From Trichoplusia ni (lineage: Eukaryota; Arthropoda; Insecta; Lepidoptera; Noctuidae): a stretch of DNA of 64,000 nt. Within the stretch, counting starts at the first letter, position 1, and every line of letters begins with the position of its first letter. Under the pieces are notes generated by a model, which had not been told where the DNA came from, did no database searches, and saw nothing but the letters and a program-made list of their open reading frames with translations. Below are positions 12,601 through 27,600 of this stretch, one piece after another. Made by a program: the position numbers and the translations under genes. The stretch lies in the NCBI RefSeq assembly GCF_003590095.1, contig NC_039488.1:6882001-6946000 (forward strand). Reading direction: 5' to 3'.

Positions 12601-15600
12601 AAATATCACTAAACTACTAAACCAAGTCCAAATTTACGTTTACAGTTTGAGACGTAAAAAATGAAGCTGTAATGCGAACCCTTTTATCATTTTAAAGTCG
12701 GTTAAACATTCGTGAAGAATATTACAAAGCGATAGGCCAATGACACCCCTTAATAAAAATTCAAATGAAATTGCGGTAGAATCCTTTAAATACCCATTAT
12801 TAAAATTATACTATAACAATATATTCACCTCAAACAATTTATTCATAACATTCGAGTTAATGTTCAAATCTTTCTCGTTCCCCACGCTTCAATTAAATTA
12901 AAAGACCACATTACAAAGTCACGTCGTTCGGAAAGTTGATCATGTGTGTTATCATAAAGACAGTTGACTACACGCGTCATGTTAAAATCTAATTCATTAA
13001 GGGTCGAATGTTCAATCATCAGTTAACTTCTATCTGAGGAATAAATATGGCCGTTTGACATATTTTCTATACAAAAGCTCTATACAAGCTCTATACAAGA
13101 CGAACGCCATCTCAGTCTGCCCGTGACCATGATACCTGCAAAGGTTTCTCTAAAATCTAAAATTAAACCGCGATAAAATCCTTAAAAGTAGTTTCATTTC
13201 AATGTCTAACATTCGCGTAAACCCAAGAAACCACTGTATACATAAGCTGTCAAAACGTCAAATATATTCGTCTGATAAAAGTTATATGGCGTTTGAAAAA
13301 CGGGGCCTAATTTAAATTATACGGAATCCTTCACGGTTAGAGGATGGGTAGAGAAGTGATATGATATAATATATGTATTTATTTATATGTACTGAAAAAT
13401 ATGTTCTTGAAGTAGTGTTTGCTCAGTGGTATATGGTATAAAATATAATATTCCACAACTTTCACTCAAACAGAGTAAAGCTTGTAGTATCTACTCATAG
13501 TACTAGACAAATGATAAACATAGTTATAAATGACTAGCTGTTGCCCGCGACTTCGTCCCCGTGGTTAGAAGATATAAGTTATGATTTATATCTACCCTGT
13601 TTTTTCCACATTTTCCATTGTATCTTCGCTCCTATTAGACGCAGCGTGATGGTTTATAGCCTAAAGCCTTCCTCGATCAATGGTCTATTCAACACAAAAA
13701 TAATTTTTCAATTTGGACCAGTAGTTCCTGAGATTAGCGCGTTCAAACAAACAAACAAACAAACTCTTCAGCTTTGTAATATATATTGGTATAGATAGGA
13801 AATCGAACCCACGACCTCCAGTATCAGCCAGGGCTCCAATTCCGCTATTTACAATGGCCAATGAATTAATGGAAAATGCATTAAATTTATTTTTTTGAAT
13901 GGTTTGAAGCCATTTTATGAATTTTACTTACTATAAAAAAGCTATGGAAAATCATCAAACAAGTTTCAAACACTAAAACTTTGTCAAACCTATCAAACCA
14001 GCTACGAAAATGATCAAAAAGGTTTGAATCATTCCAACAAATACGTTTTTCAGTGAAATTTATTCGTCACGACTTTTCATCTCAATAGTCTTTTACTAAA
14101 ACCCAAAGACGTTTATGTTATACGCCATGTTCAATTGTTTTGACATATTTTCCACTCGACATAACTTTGAAAGGCGTAAGTGTAATGAAATTAATTTATA
14201 TATTTAACGTAAACATGTTTTGAATATTCTCAAACGTTAGTATAAATTTGAAATTATAATTTATGTTTCATGATAAATTGTTCCTAAATGTTTTCTTTGG
14301 AAATTAAATTACGAAATATTAGGAAAGGGAGCTTAATAGCCCGTACTTTGTATAACTTAAATTTATTAATTTTATGAAATACTAGCTGTTGCCCGCGACT
14401 TCGTCCGTGTTGACTTTAGCTAACGGAGCGGGGTGGTTCCCGTTTCCCCCCTTAAAAACAAAAATCGTTTTGCACATTTTTTATTTTGTCGGTCTGTTTG
14501 TTGCGGATGATCTCTGAAATGGCTGTACCAATTTTGATGGGACTTATTTGCAAGTAGCTGATGTAATATACGGAAAAACTGAGGCTACATTTATTTTACA
14601 AAAATAAAGCTAATTTTGAATATATTTTCAAAGTCGTTTTTAAAACGTACCGCAAGAGTGGTCTTTCAACGTTCATGTATAACAATTATAACAATTAATA
14701 TTGCCGAGCTATTTATATAACAATTATTATTTTCCTTGTACTCAATAATATATACAAACGTTGTTATGTTGACGTCACGATGGTATTATTTCAAATGTAT
14801 TAGATTGTCATGTTAACTGTCAATCTCGCGGTCGGGTCAAGTCGGTCTCGCGACGCTGAAGGTTCCGTACAAACAAGCATTATGAAGGTGAGAATCCGTA
14901 AATTTGTGGAATCCTGCCCAATGATTTTATGACCGTAACGTCCGTTGCTTAACGACGGTCTTTATTTAAGTATTCGTTGTTATAACAGCAACAGAAAAAC
15001 TTGATCTTTGGAAATGTCAACTATCACGGTTTATGAGATGCAACCTAGTGACGGACCGAAGAACTTATCGGGAGTCGACTCCAACGCTGCGTCAGCTCAT
15101 AAAACTAACCAAGACAAAATTTAAACTTTAAAACCATAACTTTTGAAAGGTTCGACAGATTTTATTAAACATGTCTAAGATTACTCGCACATAACTCACT
15201 ATTGATACAACACAAACTAAATTGAAATCGTTCAATCTATTGGGAGCTACGATGCTACAGACGGACGACAGACTCATCAAACTTATAACACACTTCTCCT
15301 TTGCGACTTTTCGGGAACGAAAACACAACCAAACCAGTTTTGAAAGAAATTCGTGGTCGAGTGGCGTACGCACCGGTTTCAAGGTGTCGCTAGCTCTGAG
15401 GCCCCGGGTTCGATCCCCGGTCGGATCAATGTAAAAAAAACACATTTCTACATTGTCTCGGGTCTGGGTGTTTGTGGTACCTTCGTTGTATCTGAATTCC
15501 ATAACACAAGTGCTTTAGCTACTTACTTTGGTTCAAACAATGTATGTGATGTTGTCCGCATTTAATTTTGCTGAGATTATTAATTATTACGCCAGAAACA

Positions 15601-18600
15601 CTAATGTTATCTCTTCGAAATTATAATACATTAAAAATGTCAGTGGGTAATAAAATTATACGTTATAAATGATCGTGTAAATTAACATGTTAATTTATGT
15701 AATTGAATCAATTTTATGTAACTATAGTTCCTTGGTTATGGGAAGAGCCTTGATTACCTATAGGGCAAGGTTCGACCCCGGATGTACCTTTAAATGAAAA
15801 TTAACTCGAAGTAATGTCAACAAAAAGTTAATTAACATACGTGATTTAAGTGTCAAATGTTAAGCTTTAGGGATCCTTAAGTGTATGTCTAACTGGCATG
15901 TTGGTCTAGTGGTTAGTAGCCCTGACTGTTATACCGGAGGTCGTGAGTTCGATTCCCACCAAGGACAAATGTTTGTGTGATGAGCATGATCTTTTGTTCT
16001 GTGTTTGGGTGTAAACTATATATTTATTATGTATGTTTTTAGAGACATATATACCTATAAATATGTTTATCAGATGTCTAGTGCTTATAATACAAGATTT
16101 GCTTAGTTTGAGTCTAGATGGCGTTGTGTGAATGTTTATAGAATATTATTAAACAATAAACATTAAGACTACATCTGGAATATGGAGCTTTAGTAAATAT
16201 TGTATTCTTATAGTGACGTGGTTTTCACAACCTTGGAAAAAATCTTGAATGCGCTGGTTTCCTCACTATAATTTTGCGATTTGTTTGTTTTTCTTATTTT
16301 TTTAAATACGACTTTCGCTCGGACTTTAATCCTTCACAATCGTTCAAGTCGCATGCACAAATACACCCAGACTCAGGACAATAGTGGTTTACGCAAATGC
16401 TTGTCCTACGCGAGGGTCGAAAACACGATACGTCGCGTTCTGTGCGTTTGGCGTATTGACCTAAACCACATGGCTATTCGTGTATTGAGATGATATATTG
16501 GTATTTATAATTTTCGGCATGGCATCATAGAATAACTGCCTTTTTCACAGACATACGTAAACACAACCCGTTTTATTTTGTAATCTTCACAAATAGTCAA
16601 AAACCATGATAATTTTATCACACCATAAGTAGAAAAGAATTGCGATGCGTATATTTTTAGATATAGCGAATTGTTTGCGATTTGATTACAAAATTAAACA
16701 TACATAGCAAATATGGCGACTTGGGTTAAGCTAATAAATATTTTTTTAATATCAGTCTACTCTAAAAAAATACCTCATTAATGATTTACGAAGCGAAGAG
16801 TGGCTACGTAAATCAAAAACGAACGTTTTAAGAACCACATTTTGATGAATGTTTAGTAATCTGCTATAAGTTACAACTGTCCAAGTTGATCACAGGTTAA
16901 GCTACGTTTGATGCGGTCAAAATGTTAAGGAAACAAGGAGGATTAGTTATTACCTAGATGGTCACCCACCATCAATGTCCACTTGTCAATAAATTCTGTA
17001 GAAATAGTAGGAGAGAGATTTTTTTTAGTTTTTGACAATTCTTTTCAATAGGATATGAATCACATTTTGAAGCCACACGTTGAAAGATAAATCAAAGATT
17101 ATCATTTTCTTTAACAATTCATTTTTCTAATGTCCCTTTTTTTTAAAGGTTTATGAATTTTGACTTAATTTTATTTACCTTTTATTTATTTTTAACAGAT
17201 CTCAAAATGCATCCGATCCACCGTCCCCTTTTCGGGTCCCATTCGGATACGTCTACTATTAATATAAAGAGCATGGTAAGGTGCACGTGTCTGTTTGTGC
17301 ATTACGTATAACCCCTGTTCAGAATGCCCTTTAGAAATCCTTCAGCTTATTAATCTGTCTTAAACTGGCCTGTTGGTCTAGTGGTTAGGTGGCCCTGACT
17401 GCTATACTGGATAATGATGGGTTCGATCCCACCCAGGATAAGGGTGATTCTCCAGAAAAAAATAACACAAATTAACATCGTCATTATCCTCACCAACTGG
17501 TATAAGTAACTGTATTACTAAATTGTTTAAATTTTTAAGTCATCTATTAGTAGCCTGAGTACATTACGAACTTGGATAAAAAAAATATAGATTACATCAA
17601 TCTGCAGTATCAAAAGTGTGGTGAGGACGATGACGTTTTTAACTTGTTTTACTTTTTTCCGGAGAATCACCCATAAATGTTTGTGTGATGAACACAGTTG
17701 TCTAGTACTCATAACACAAGCATTGCTTAGTTTGAGACTAGATGGCGTTGTGTGAAAGTTGTGGAACATTATGTTTATTCCTACTTTTTACATATTTCTG
17801 CCAGATATGTCAGCTACAGAATTTCTGTAAGATTTGATAGTATTTACTGATTAGAGCATATTTCTCATTTGTGGATTCTGTTGTGATCATGGCTGTGCTG
17901 CCCTATTCTTAATCTTAACCCCCTTGTTTTGAGCCTAATGTTGTTTGTTCTTTTTTAACCCTTGTACATACTAATATATTCTGCGACAATTTTCTTCAAA
18001 GTTTTTTTCTTTTCTTGTTATAACCCTAATTTGATTTTTTTATGTTTTTTTCTGTTTGATATTTTTTTTAACAAACAACGCCCACAATATATTCTTCTTT
18101 ATCTCACAAACATTCAAGTTACATGACACCCATTCGTGAATTACAAAATGCTTGTCGTAAACAAGGATCGAACTAACGACACGTAGCGCCCAGTGAGTTT
18201 GACTTGGTTACCTCAACCACTCAGCTATCCGTGCAGTCAAATCAAAACTATTGTTTTTCTATATGAAAAAAACTCGTGTATTAGTGAGACATTTAAAAGT
18301 TTATGATATTTTGTAACAAACCAAATATTCCTTTATATACGTAAGTTGAACCAAGACTGCCAAATATAATTCTTATTAACACAAAATCAATACCGAAATA
18401 TTGCCAATCATAGCCATGGAACATTAATATTCGCTGAGAAGTCAAGGGCGAGAGAGCTATTGTCAGATGTTTTTCGTATTAATACGCCCAATAACAATGA
18501 TTGAAGATTTATTGATCAGGTCAAAATATTTGGCGAGGACGATAGCGGTCATTTAGACACAAGTATTGATTTTATAACGATCCGCGTTTCGGAAGGAACG

Positions 18601-21600
18601 AGCCCTGAAGGCATTGTGGGTCCCGGCTGTTTTTCATACATCTTTGACAGTCGTTACAGGTAGTCAGAAGCTTGAAAGTCTGACAACCAGTCTAACCAAG
18701 GGGTATCGTGTTGTCCAGGTAACTGGGTTGAGGAGGTCAGATAGGCAGGCGCTCCTTGTAAAGACTGGTACTTAGCCGAATCTGGTTAGACTGAAGCCGA
18801 CCCCAACATAATTGGGAAAAGGCTAGGATGATGATGTTATTATTTAATTGCAATAGGGTATTTGACCAAGTCTAAAATATAAAACGTGCTTAAACACGTT
18901 GCATATAAAGTAAACAAAGACGGAGAGAGATCGATGCTCAAAATATATGACAAAGGAAGGAATGAATCCTGGGATGGCAATTATTTCTTTGTCTGTATTC
19001 TTTACCTTCTACACTCATTATTTATAAGTATATGAGATGACTATGCAACGAAATTTCCTTTATTTCAATAGACTTGGTTTGATCGAACACAAAGAAAATC
19101 TCGAATAACCATCCGTGCAAAAGGCTAATTTCTCAGACTGGGAGAAATATGACATTAGGACGGAGAGAAGTAGCCTGCCTCATCATCCTAGAATTTTCCC
19201 AACTACATATCTTGGGATCGGCTTCCAGTCTTACCGGATTCAGCTTTGTACCAGTGTTTTACAATGAGTGACTGCCTATCTGACTTCCTCAACCCAGTTA
19301 CCCGGGCAACACGATACTCCTTAGTAAGACTGGTTGTCAGACTGTCAAGCTTCTGACTACCTGTAACGGCTGTCAAAGATGGGCAAAATAACAGCCGGGA
19401 TCCACAATTTAACGTGCCTTCCGAAACACGGACGAACTCGTGGCTCGGGGTCATGATATAGATGGTCATCTATCTATGGACTGCCCGTATCGTGTCTTGC
19501 TTAACCTGTGATCAATGATAGCCACGAGTCAAAGTGTTGAAGTCCATTTAAAAATGGCTGCTTTTATACGAAGTGCTGAAATATGGCAAAGAAAACTGTA
19601 TTCTTTGTCCTTAGTGATTCGGGCTGGCAGTTTGCCAGAACAGGTCTGTTTGGTTGCCAAACATGCTTCATTGGTGTTGCCCCGATTCGGGGTTTATGCG
19701 AAACTTGTATTATATCATCACGTTTTAATAAAGATGTTGTAGGTGACTTTAAGGTGAATTTGACTAGAATTGTATTCTGAATTATTTTTTAGGTTTCCAT
19801 AGCCAATTGGTAAAAACTGAACCCTATTATTGAAGAATGGCTTGTTGGTCTACTGGTTAGTGACCCTGACTGCTATACCGGAGGTCGTATACTTGTATAT
19901 ATTACTCACTACTCCACATTTTCCATTGTATCTTCGCTCCTATTATGCGCAGCGTGATGTTATATAGCCTAAAACCTTCCTCGATGAATGGTCTATTCAA
20001 AAATATTTTTTTCAATTTAAACCAGTATTTCCTGAGAATAGCGCGTTCAAACAGACAACCTATCTGGGCTTAAAATATTTTTCATAAAATTTACCCTTTT
20101 AAGTATATAACAGTCGGTTAAAATATCAACACAAAACGACCTTTGAGAAGTTCAAACAACTTTTAATAAAGTTAGTAAACATTATTGTTTGCCCTTCAAA
20201 AGTGACCTTCAGTGAGTCTTGTATAATAATACAATTAACGAAACTTAGTGAATAAATAGTGATGTATCTAATTAACATAATCAATGTAAGACTGTATGAA
20301 ATAAATAATTTAGATTTTTTTTACTCAAACGAAGGCCCATTTTGAGTTTTTAATGACTTTGAAAAGGGGTTTTCAATTTGCCTCTGAGTTTCTTCTCTGG
20401 CAAGGGTATTTTTTATGGTTTTTGTAACAATTTTCACAATCCTTAAAACAGAAATAACTTGTTTACTTTTATATAAAACTAGCTGTTTCCCGCGAGCCCG
20501 CCCGCCTGCAAATCAAAAATGATCCCACGGAAACTGTAGGAGGTTTTGGAAAAAAGCACTGATATTAGTACTTAAGTTACTGTATTGAAAAATAATAATT
20601 GTACAAGAAGTTAATTACAAAACATCTTAGTGGTTAGACATTACACACGAGAAGCAGAAGTGGCGCCGTGAAGCGGCAATAATTGGAACTACTCCGATTG
20701 CGTTCCAATTCTACCTATAATTCTTACATCCTCCCTGGAACGCAATCCCATATTAGTGACACAATACATATGCTTTTCTACAGTAGTTCCCTTGGTTAAG
20801 ATATCTGATACATTTTCACAACCCTTAACATAACAAAACTTTAAGTTATTATTTATTACATGATCTTTAATAAAGTGGTAACGAATATCTATATGCTTTG
20901 AGCGAGGTAAGTAACAATCATTCGCCGATAACTTGATGGCGCTCTGGTTGTCGCAGTATATGAGCAGGGTGTCGGAGCCGCGACCAACTTCAGCCTGCAG
21001 CTGCCGTAGCCAGAGAGCTTCCTGCGCCGCGCTCCCCATGGCCATGTATTCCGCTTCTGCTGTGGACAAGGCGATAGTCTGCTGTTTGCGGGAACACCAC
21101 GATATAGCGCTTCCCTGAAACAGAAAAATATAACCGGTGCACGATTTCCGGTCTCGAGCATCACTTGCCCAGTCTGCGTCACAGTAGCCCGTGATTTTTC
21201 TGTTACCACTCTTGGTATATGTAAGTTTGTAGTCTTTAGTCCCTTGCAGGTACCTCATGACTCTTTTTATTGCACTCCAGTGCTCAGACCTCGGTTCTTT
21301 ATTGAATCTGCTTAGAGCATTGACAACATATGATATGTCAGGTCTGGTTCCTTGAGCAACGTAAAGAAGACTTCCAATAGCCTGTTGGTACGGGCAGTCC
21401 ATTTCAACTTCAGTATTTTCATTAAATTTTTGTCCAACTTCTACAGGTGTCTTGATAGATTTGCATTCAGACATATTAAATTTTATTAATATTTCTTTGA
21501 TATATTTTTCTTGATCCAGCATTATGGAATCCTTTGATCGGGTAATATTGAGACCCAAACATTGGCTCACCTCTCCTAGATCCTTCATATTTAATTTCTG

Positions 21601-24600
21601 CTGTAGTTTTTCCTTTATATTATTAATCGTACTTCTTTGTGAACAGAATAATAAAATATCATCAACCCAGATGGCAATGTAAACTCCAATGTTGATGTTA
21701 AAGTAAATACAAGGGTCAGTTTTAGATTGTTGAATGCCCATTTCCTTTAAGACTGTGCTTAACTTTGTATTCCACAATCTACTCGCCTGTTTCAAACCAT
21801 ATATTGATTTATTTAAATGACATACCTCATCGCCCTTTTTATACATTTCGGGCTGTACCATGTAAATATCTGTGTCTATAGATCCTTGTAGGAATGCAGA
21901 AACTGCGTCCATCTGGTATATATACAGGTCTTGCTGTGCAGCTAGAGCAAACAAATATCTAATGGATGTCCATCTTACCACAGGAGAGTATACCTCTTGG
22001 AAGTCCACACCCTTCTTTTGTGCATAACCCTTTATGACTAATCTAGCTTTATACTGCATAACTTCACCTTGTTGGTTGGTTTTCCTTTTGAACACCCACT
22101 TGTTGGGTAAAGCAATTTTCCCAGGGGGCAGTTTCACCAGATTCCAGGTCTCATTTTCCATTAAAGAATTCATCTCAGCATCCATGGCTTGTTTCCATTC
22201 TTTAACTTCTGTGGAAGACAATGCTTCTTCTACTGTCTGAGGATCAGATAAACCAGTATATAAACAGAGCATGCCTTTCTTATCTTTGTTACGTGGTCTC
22301 AATGTGATGTTACGAGTTCCTTGTTCCTGAACTGTAATATGCTTCGGTGGGTAATATGTCTCATCAGCATTAGGATCATCAGCTGTGTCAGTCTCATATT
22401 CACTACTACTGTCGTTCTCAGCTTCTTCTAAGCTATGCTTATAGTCCACAGGTTGAGAGGAAGAAGCAGCTTCTAACTCCTTTGACTGGTCATCAGGCTT
22501 TGACCCCTCTGACGATCCCAACCTGTCTTCTTCAGTTGAACGAGCTGAAATCAGAAATTCATCACACAGACCAGGTTTTTCAAAAAATATAACATCTCTA
22601 CTCTTCATTATCTGATGTGTTTTAGGATGCATGACACGGTATCCCTTTGTTCTCTCACAATAACCTACAAATATCATTTTTTCCGATTTCTTGTCCCACT
22701 TTTGTCTTCTCTCCTTAGGTACATGCACCATTGTTTCGGAACCAAATATTCTCATATGAGATAATTCTGGTTTGCGACCTGTCCACATTTGGTACGGAGT
22801 GGTATTGTCAAGTGCTTTGGTGGGGGACCGATTTATGATATATGCAGCTGTGGCAACGGCTTCAGCCCAAACAGGTTTCTCTAAATTTGCGTTAGATATC
22901 ATACATCTAGCCTTTTCCACAAGTGTCCTGTTCATTCTTTCTGACAATCCATTCTGCTGCGGGGTATATGGTGCTGATGTCTGATGTGTAATTCCACAAT
23001 TAGCTAAGTATCTCTCGAAATTGCCGTTGCAGTATTCTTTTCCATTGTCTGTCCTTAACATTTTAATTTTTGAATCAAGCTGGTTCTCTACATATCTTTT
23101 ATAATCTTTAAATATTTCTAAAATACTTAGCTTATCCTTTGTGAAATATACATGCACCATCCTGGTATAATCATCTATGAAATTAATAAAGTATCGCATA
23201 CCTCCATACGATGCATTCTCCATTGGTCCACACAGGTCCGAGTGTATTAATTCCAATGGTTTTGTTGCTCTGGTGCCAACTTGCTTAAAAGGCAACCTTG
23301 CCTGCTTTCCCTCACAGCAGCTTGAACATTGCAACCTTACTTGTTTATTTTGATCTAGCACCACCCCGTCAGCATAATTTGGTAACTTTTGTAGATCTGT
23401 AACATTTAAATGTGCCATCCGAAGATGCCACAGTCTTATATTATTAGAACTTACAAGACTGGAAGCCAAATGAACAGTTTCCTCCTTTGACTGCATATCC
23501 AAAACATAAAGTTTATTATTCAGTGTAGCTGAGCATATGAACTTTCCATTTGCATCATTGACATTGCAACCCTTTTCATTGAAGATCACTCTGTACCCAC
23601 TCTTTGTAATAGTGCTCACTGACATCAAATTGGCTGCAAGTCCAGGTACATATAACACATTTTTCAGCTGTATTGTACCTCCTTGTAAAATGTTCAGATT
23701 TATTTCACCGGTACCTTCTACGGACAGCGGCTCACTGTTAGCAACTGTTATACTCTTGACAGATGGCGCTCTTAGATTGTACATCCATTCTTTATTGCCA
23801 CACATATGCATGGATGCTCCGGAATCTACATACCATTGTTTCTTAATTTCGCCGGCAGTTGCTGAAAATGCCGCAGCAAAACTGGAATTCTCTTGCTTAT
23901 GTGACTCTCTTTTTCCTTTTCCTGTACAGTATTTTGCTAAATGCCCATAGCCATTGCAGTTGTAACACCGGGGACCCTTGGTTGGCTTCGACTTATGTGC
24001 ATTAAACTTTCCCTTCTTAGTATGTGAGTAAAGTGCATTATTTGTATCTGAAGAAACTATCTCTTGTAAAAGCTTGGTCTTAATAAGGTCTGCGCTGATT
24101 GTGACTCCTGAATTTTCGAGTCCCATGATCATAGGTTTGTACCGATCAGGTAGACCGGCCAACATTAAAGTACCCAGCCACTCGTCATTAACGTCAAAAT
24201 CTATGTTGCGTAATTTATGTGCTGCGTTCATAATTTTACTCACATATTCCTCGATGCCACTGCTAGACTCTAGCGATGTGTTAATAAGTTCTTTGAGTAA
24301 ACCCACTTTTCTGGTGAGTCCGTTATCATCGAATGCTTTGTGTAGATTGGTCCATACCTCTGTCGCGGTCTTACAATCCTGTATGTGTACGTAATTTTGA
24401 GAATTTACTAATAGGATCAGTTTGGACTTGGCCAAGATATCCTTTGCCGGCTCAACTACTTGTCCTTCCTTGGGTTCTACACAATTCCATAAGCCCTCGT
24501 GTTCGAGATACGTTCTTGCGGTGAACTTCCAGGTGGCAAAATTGTCGCGGCCGTTCAATTTTTCCAGATTGAACATGTGCGAATGTGAATTCATCATGAC

Positions 24601-27600
24601 CACGTTTTTCTGTTCAACTTAACCTCACAATATTTAACACGTTTTCTACCGGAGAAACTTCGTACTTTCTGATATTACTTTATTTCCGAACCACGCTCTG
24701 CTACCATGTAGGAGGTTTTGGAAAAAAGCACTGATATTAGTACTTAAGTTACTGTATTGAAAAATAATAATTGTACAAGAAGTTAATTACAAAACATCTT
24801 AGTGGTTAGACATTACACACGAGAAGCAGAAGTGGCGCCGTGAAGCGGCAATAATTGGAACTACTCCGATTGCGTTCCAATTCTACCTATAATTCTTACA
24901 GAAACATAAAATCATTTTGAAAAACTATCCTATAATTATGTTAATCCAGGTCATAAACTATCTATGTACGAAATTTCGTCCAAAATAACCCAGTGGTTTA
25001 TGCGTGATAGAGTAACAAACACCCACCCATGCTAAGAAACTTTCACGTTTATATTAGTGAGATGTTATATTAGCTAAGCACTTGTTTATATTATTGCAAT
25101 ATTGGTGTAACAGGTAAATATGCATTATATTAAATATTATGTTATGCAGATACCTATTATACATAACAGCACGAACGTACGTCATAACTGTAATAATATG
25201 GTTTGTTTTTCTTGCCGTAATAGGGTTGTCACTCACTTCAATTTTTAAAAATATAAATCGATTTGTCTGGTTTTATGTCGACTGGAAATGTCTTTGTTTT
25301 GGTTAAATGTATGCATTTGTATGCAGGAGGTGCAGGTTTGTTCAAAGTATTAATATGACTTTATTCATTAGATGGTGATGATGATGATGATATAAAATTG
25401 CATGATACCCTCTAGCCCATAATCCCACAAGTATCCCCAAGCCACCACTCTACCCATACAGGAAAACCATGCTAGCTCACTGCAGCATTATTATGAAAAA
25501 ACATGGCTATTTATTAAAATCTTAAATTTTATTGCAATCAAGCCCTTTTAAGCCTCATTTGCAGGATATAAAAGTACCTGACTAAAAACGTAAATTTTAA
25601 AAAACCAGTTTTTTTTTAAATTAAATTTTTAAATTTACGTTTGCTTGTCTTATCTTCAAAACGGCTGCACTAAATTAGATAAAACGTGCTGGTAGGTAGT
25701 TTTATATAAAAATAAAGACCAATTTCAATCTGAAAATATTTGAGGTTGAAGTCAAAATAAAAAAAATACAGTGACATTGGAGGCAGAGTTTTAATTTTAT
25801 CGAATTTTAATAAGATTTGTAAAATACGTTTAAAGTTGCGGGAAATAGCTAGTATTATTATAAAACATTAACCTGTCAAGACAAGTAAATTGATTATACA
25901 GGGTGCGTCATATGTACAAACTGGATAAGAACACGTTTTCTAATGACATCCTGTATAACGTTATATAATATGATTAATTTTCTTACCAATTACTATCGCA
26001 GAAAGCTAGTTAAATAGGTAAGTGTCTTGGGGAAACCTGTAGAAGGTTATTCAGACCTGTTAACCGGAATATTTAACCATGGGACCTGATTTAGCGGGTT
26101 CACGAGTCGAACTCGTTGATTCGAACCCGACGTCTCGCCAGCTCATTATTAAAGACCACGATTGGGCTTGAAACTAGTCCAGCGATCCCGATAAATACGT
26201 GTAAATATACCGTTGTTAAATAAATATTGAGAAATCCGCCTTATAAAAACGTAAATCTATACTTCTATACTAATATATAAAGCTGAAGAGTTTGTTTGTT
26301 GGTTTGAACGCGCTAATCTCAGGAACTACTGGTCCAAATTGAAAAAATCTTTTTGTGTTGAATAGACCATTCATCGAGGAAGGCTTAAGGCTATAAACTA
26401 TCACGCTGCGACTAATAGGAGCGAAGATACAATGGAAAATGTGAAAAAAAAACAGGGCAGGTATAAATCATAACTTATATCTTCTAACCACGGGGACGAA
26501 GTCGCGGGCAACAGCTAGTCGTATAATAATAGAAATGCGAAAGTAAGTGATAGCGCATTTGTATGTTTGTTACCCCTTAACGCGACAACGGCTGGATCGA
26601 TATCGATCAGATTTGGTGTGGAGGTAGATGACACATTGGCATTAATCATTAGCTATTTTTACCCGACATCATTAAAGGAGAGTATTGTTCATAGCAGCTA
26701 TAACCGATATCCAGGCAAAGCCGAAAACAACACCTAGTCGTATATATAACGGCACACACTTTAATTCCGTCATCCCTAAGTATTACCTATTATCTAAGCA
26801 AATCGTGTTGTATATTCGTGACAAGCGTTGTCGGTAATTTTATTGTCTTCAACAAATTTATAGTTAGCAGCACAATCGTTAATATATGCGGTGACTTCTA
26901 AAGGTGTATGGTAGGTTTAAATCTACCATATTCTACCATGAGAGTAGTGTAGTGGTGTGTACGCAAGACTTCTAATTCAAAGGTCTCGAGTTCGATCCCA
27001 ACGCATTGACTTTTCAAATTTTGTGTTTGACTGTATCGGATTAATATTTTGAAAATTCGCGCATTTTTTTAACCGTTTTTGTAACGTATATCATTACTGC
27101 ATTGCTCCTAATTATCATAGCGTAATAGTATACTATCCCAAAGCGCTCCTTTCTTAACTTTTAAGCTTTTGACAATTGCCGATGAATTAATGAAAATCGG
27201 ATTAAATTTGAAACTGTTCGTATTCGGCTTAGCATTTTAGATGTACAAGTATTGTTGAAAATTCAAACATGAGTATTCCGCTTTGTACTGAATTTAAAAT
27301 TATAGTGTTAATTAATTAATTGCGAAAATGCTTAGGGGAGTAAAAACACCATTTTAATCCAATTTCCATTTCTCTTTTCTATGAGGCTATAGTTACGACA
27401 CCACACTATAATTTATCACGCCAATACGACTCTACCAGTCCTTTCTCAACAGCAAGCGTGATATTATATCCACATGGCACATTGAATCATGTTGCAAACC
27501 ATAATAAAAAGATACGACCGTCACGTGGTTGTAATGAACACTGTTATAGCCAATCAACTCATGTTTGCTCACAATGCTGTGTGTACCCTTGTAAACATAC

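Larger units (their letters stand above)
20535..24900 (-). mobile_element. Ty1/copia LTR retrotransposon, apparently complete
   Basis: Two 194-bp direct repeats (20535-20728 and 24707-24900), both beginning TGTAGG and ending TTACA, read the same at every position compared by eye. They are flanked by the direct repeat GAAAC (20530-20534 and 24901-24905). Between them lies one gag-pol frame on the minus strand. The element is 4366 bp, antisense to TBC1D1/4, in intron 1. It interrupts an older Helitron-like repeat whose two halves resume at each side. LTRs without visible differences plus an unbroken frame point to a recent insertion. Confidence 0.96.

Noticed and set aside
15128..15502. 124-codon minus-strand frame
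   Set aside because: Read through a type-3 SINE and flanking repeat; not a gene.
15890..15965. tRNA gene candidates (here and at 17367, 35445, 37432, 57480)
   Set aside because: A and B boxes are present, but no cloverleaf or anticodon stem can be closed and the sequence continues into shared SINE bodies.
20535..24900. Endogenous retrovirus with envelope
   Set aside because: Domain order is copia (integrase before RT) and no env frame follows RNase H.
25374..25390. (GAT)n run as a functional site
   Set aside because: Simple microsatellite or retroposon tail remnant with no adjoining family sequence recognised.
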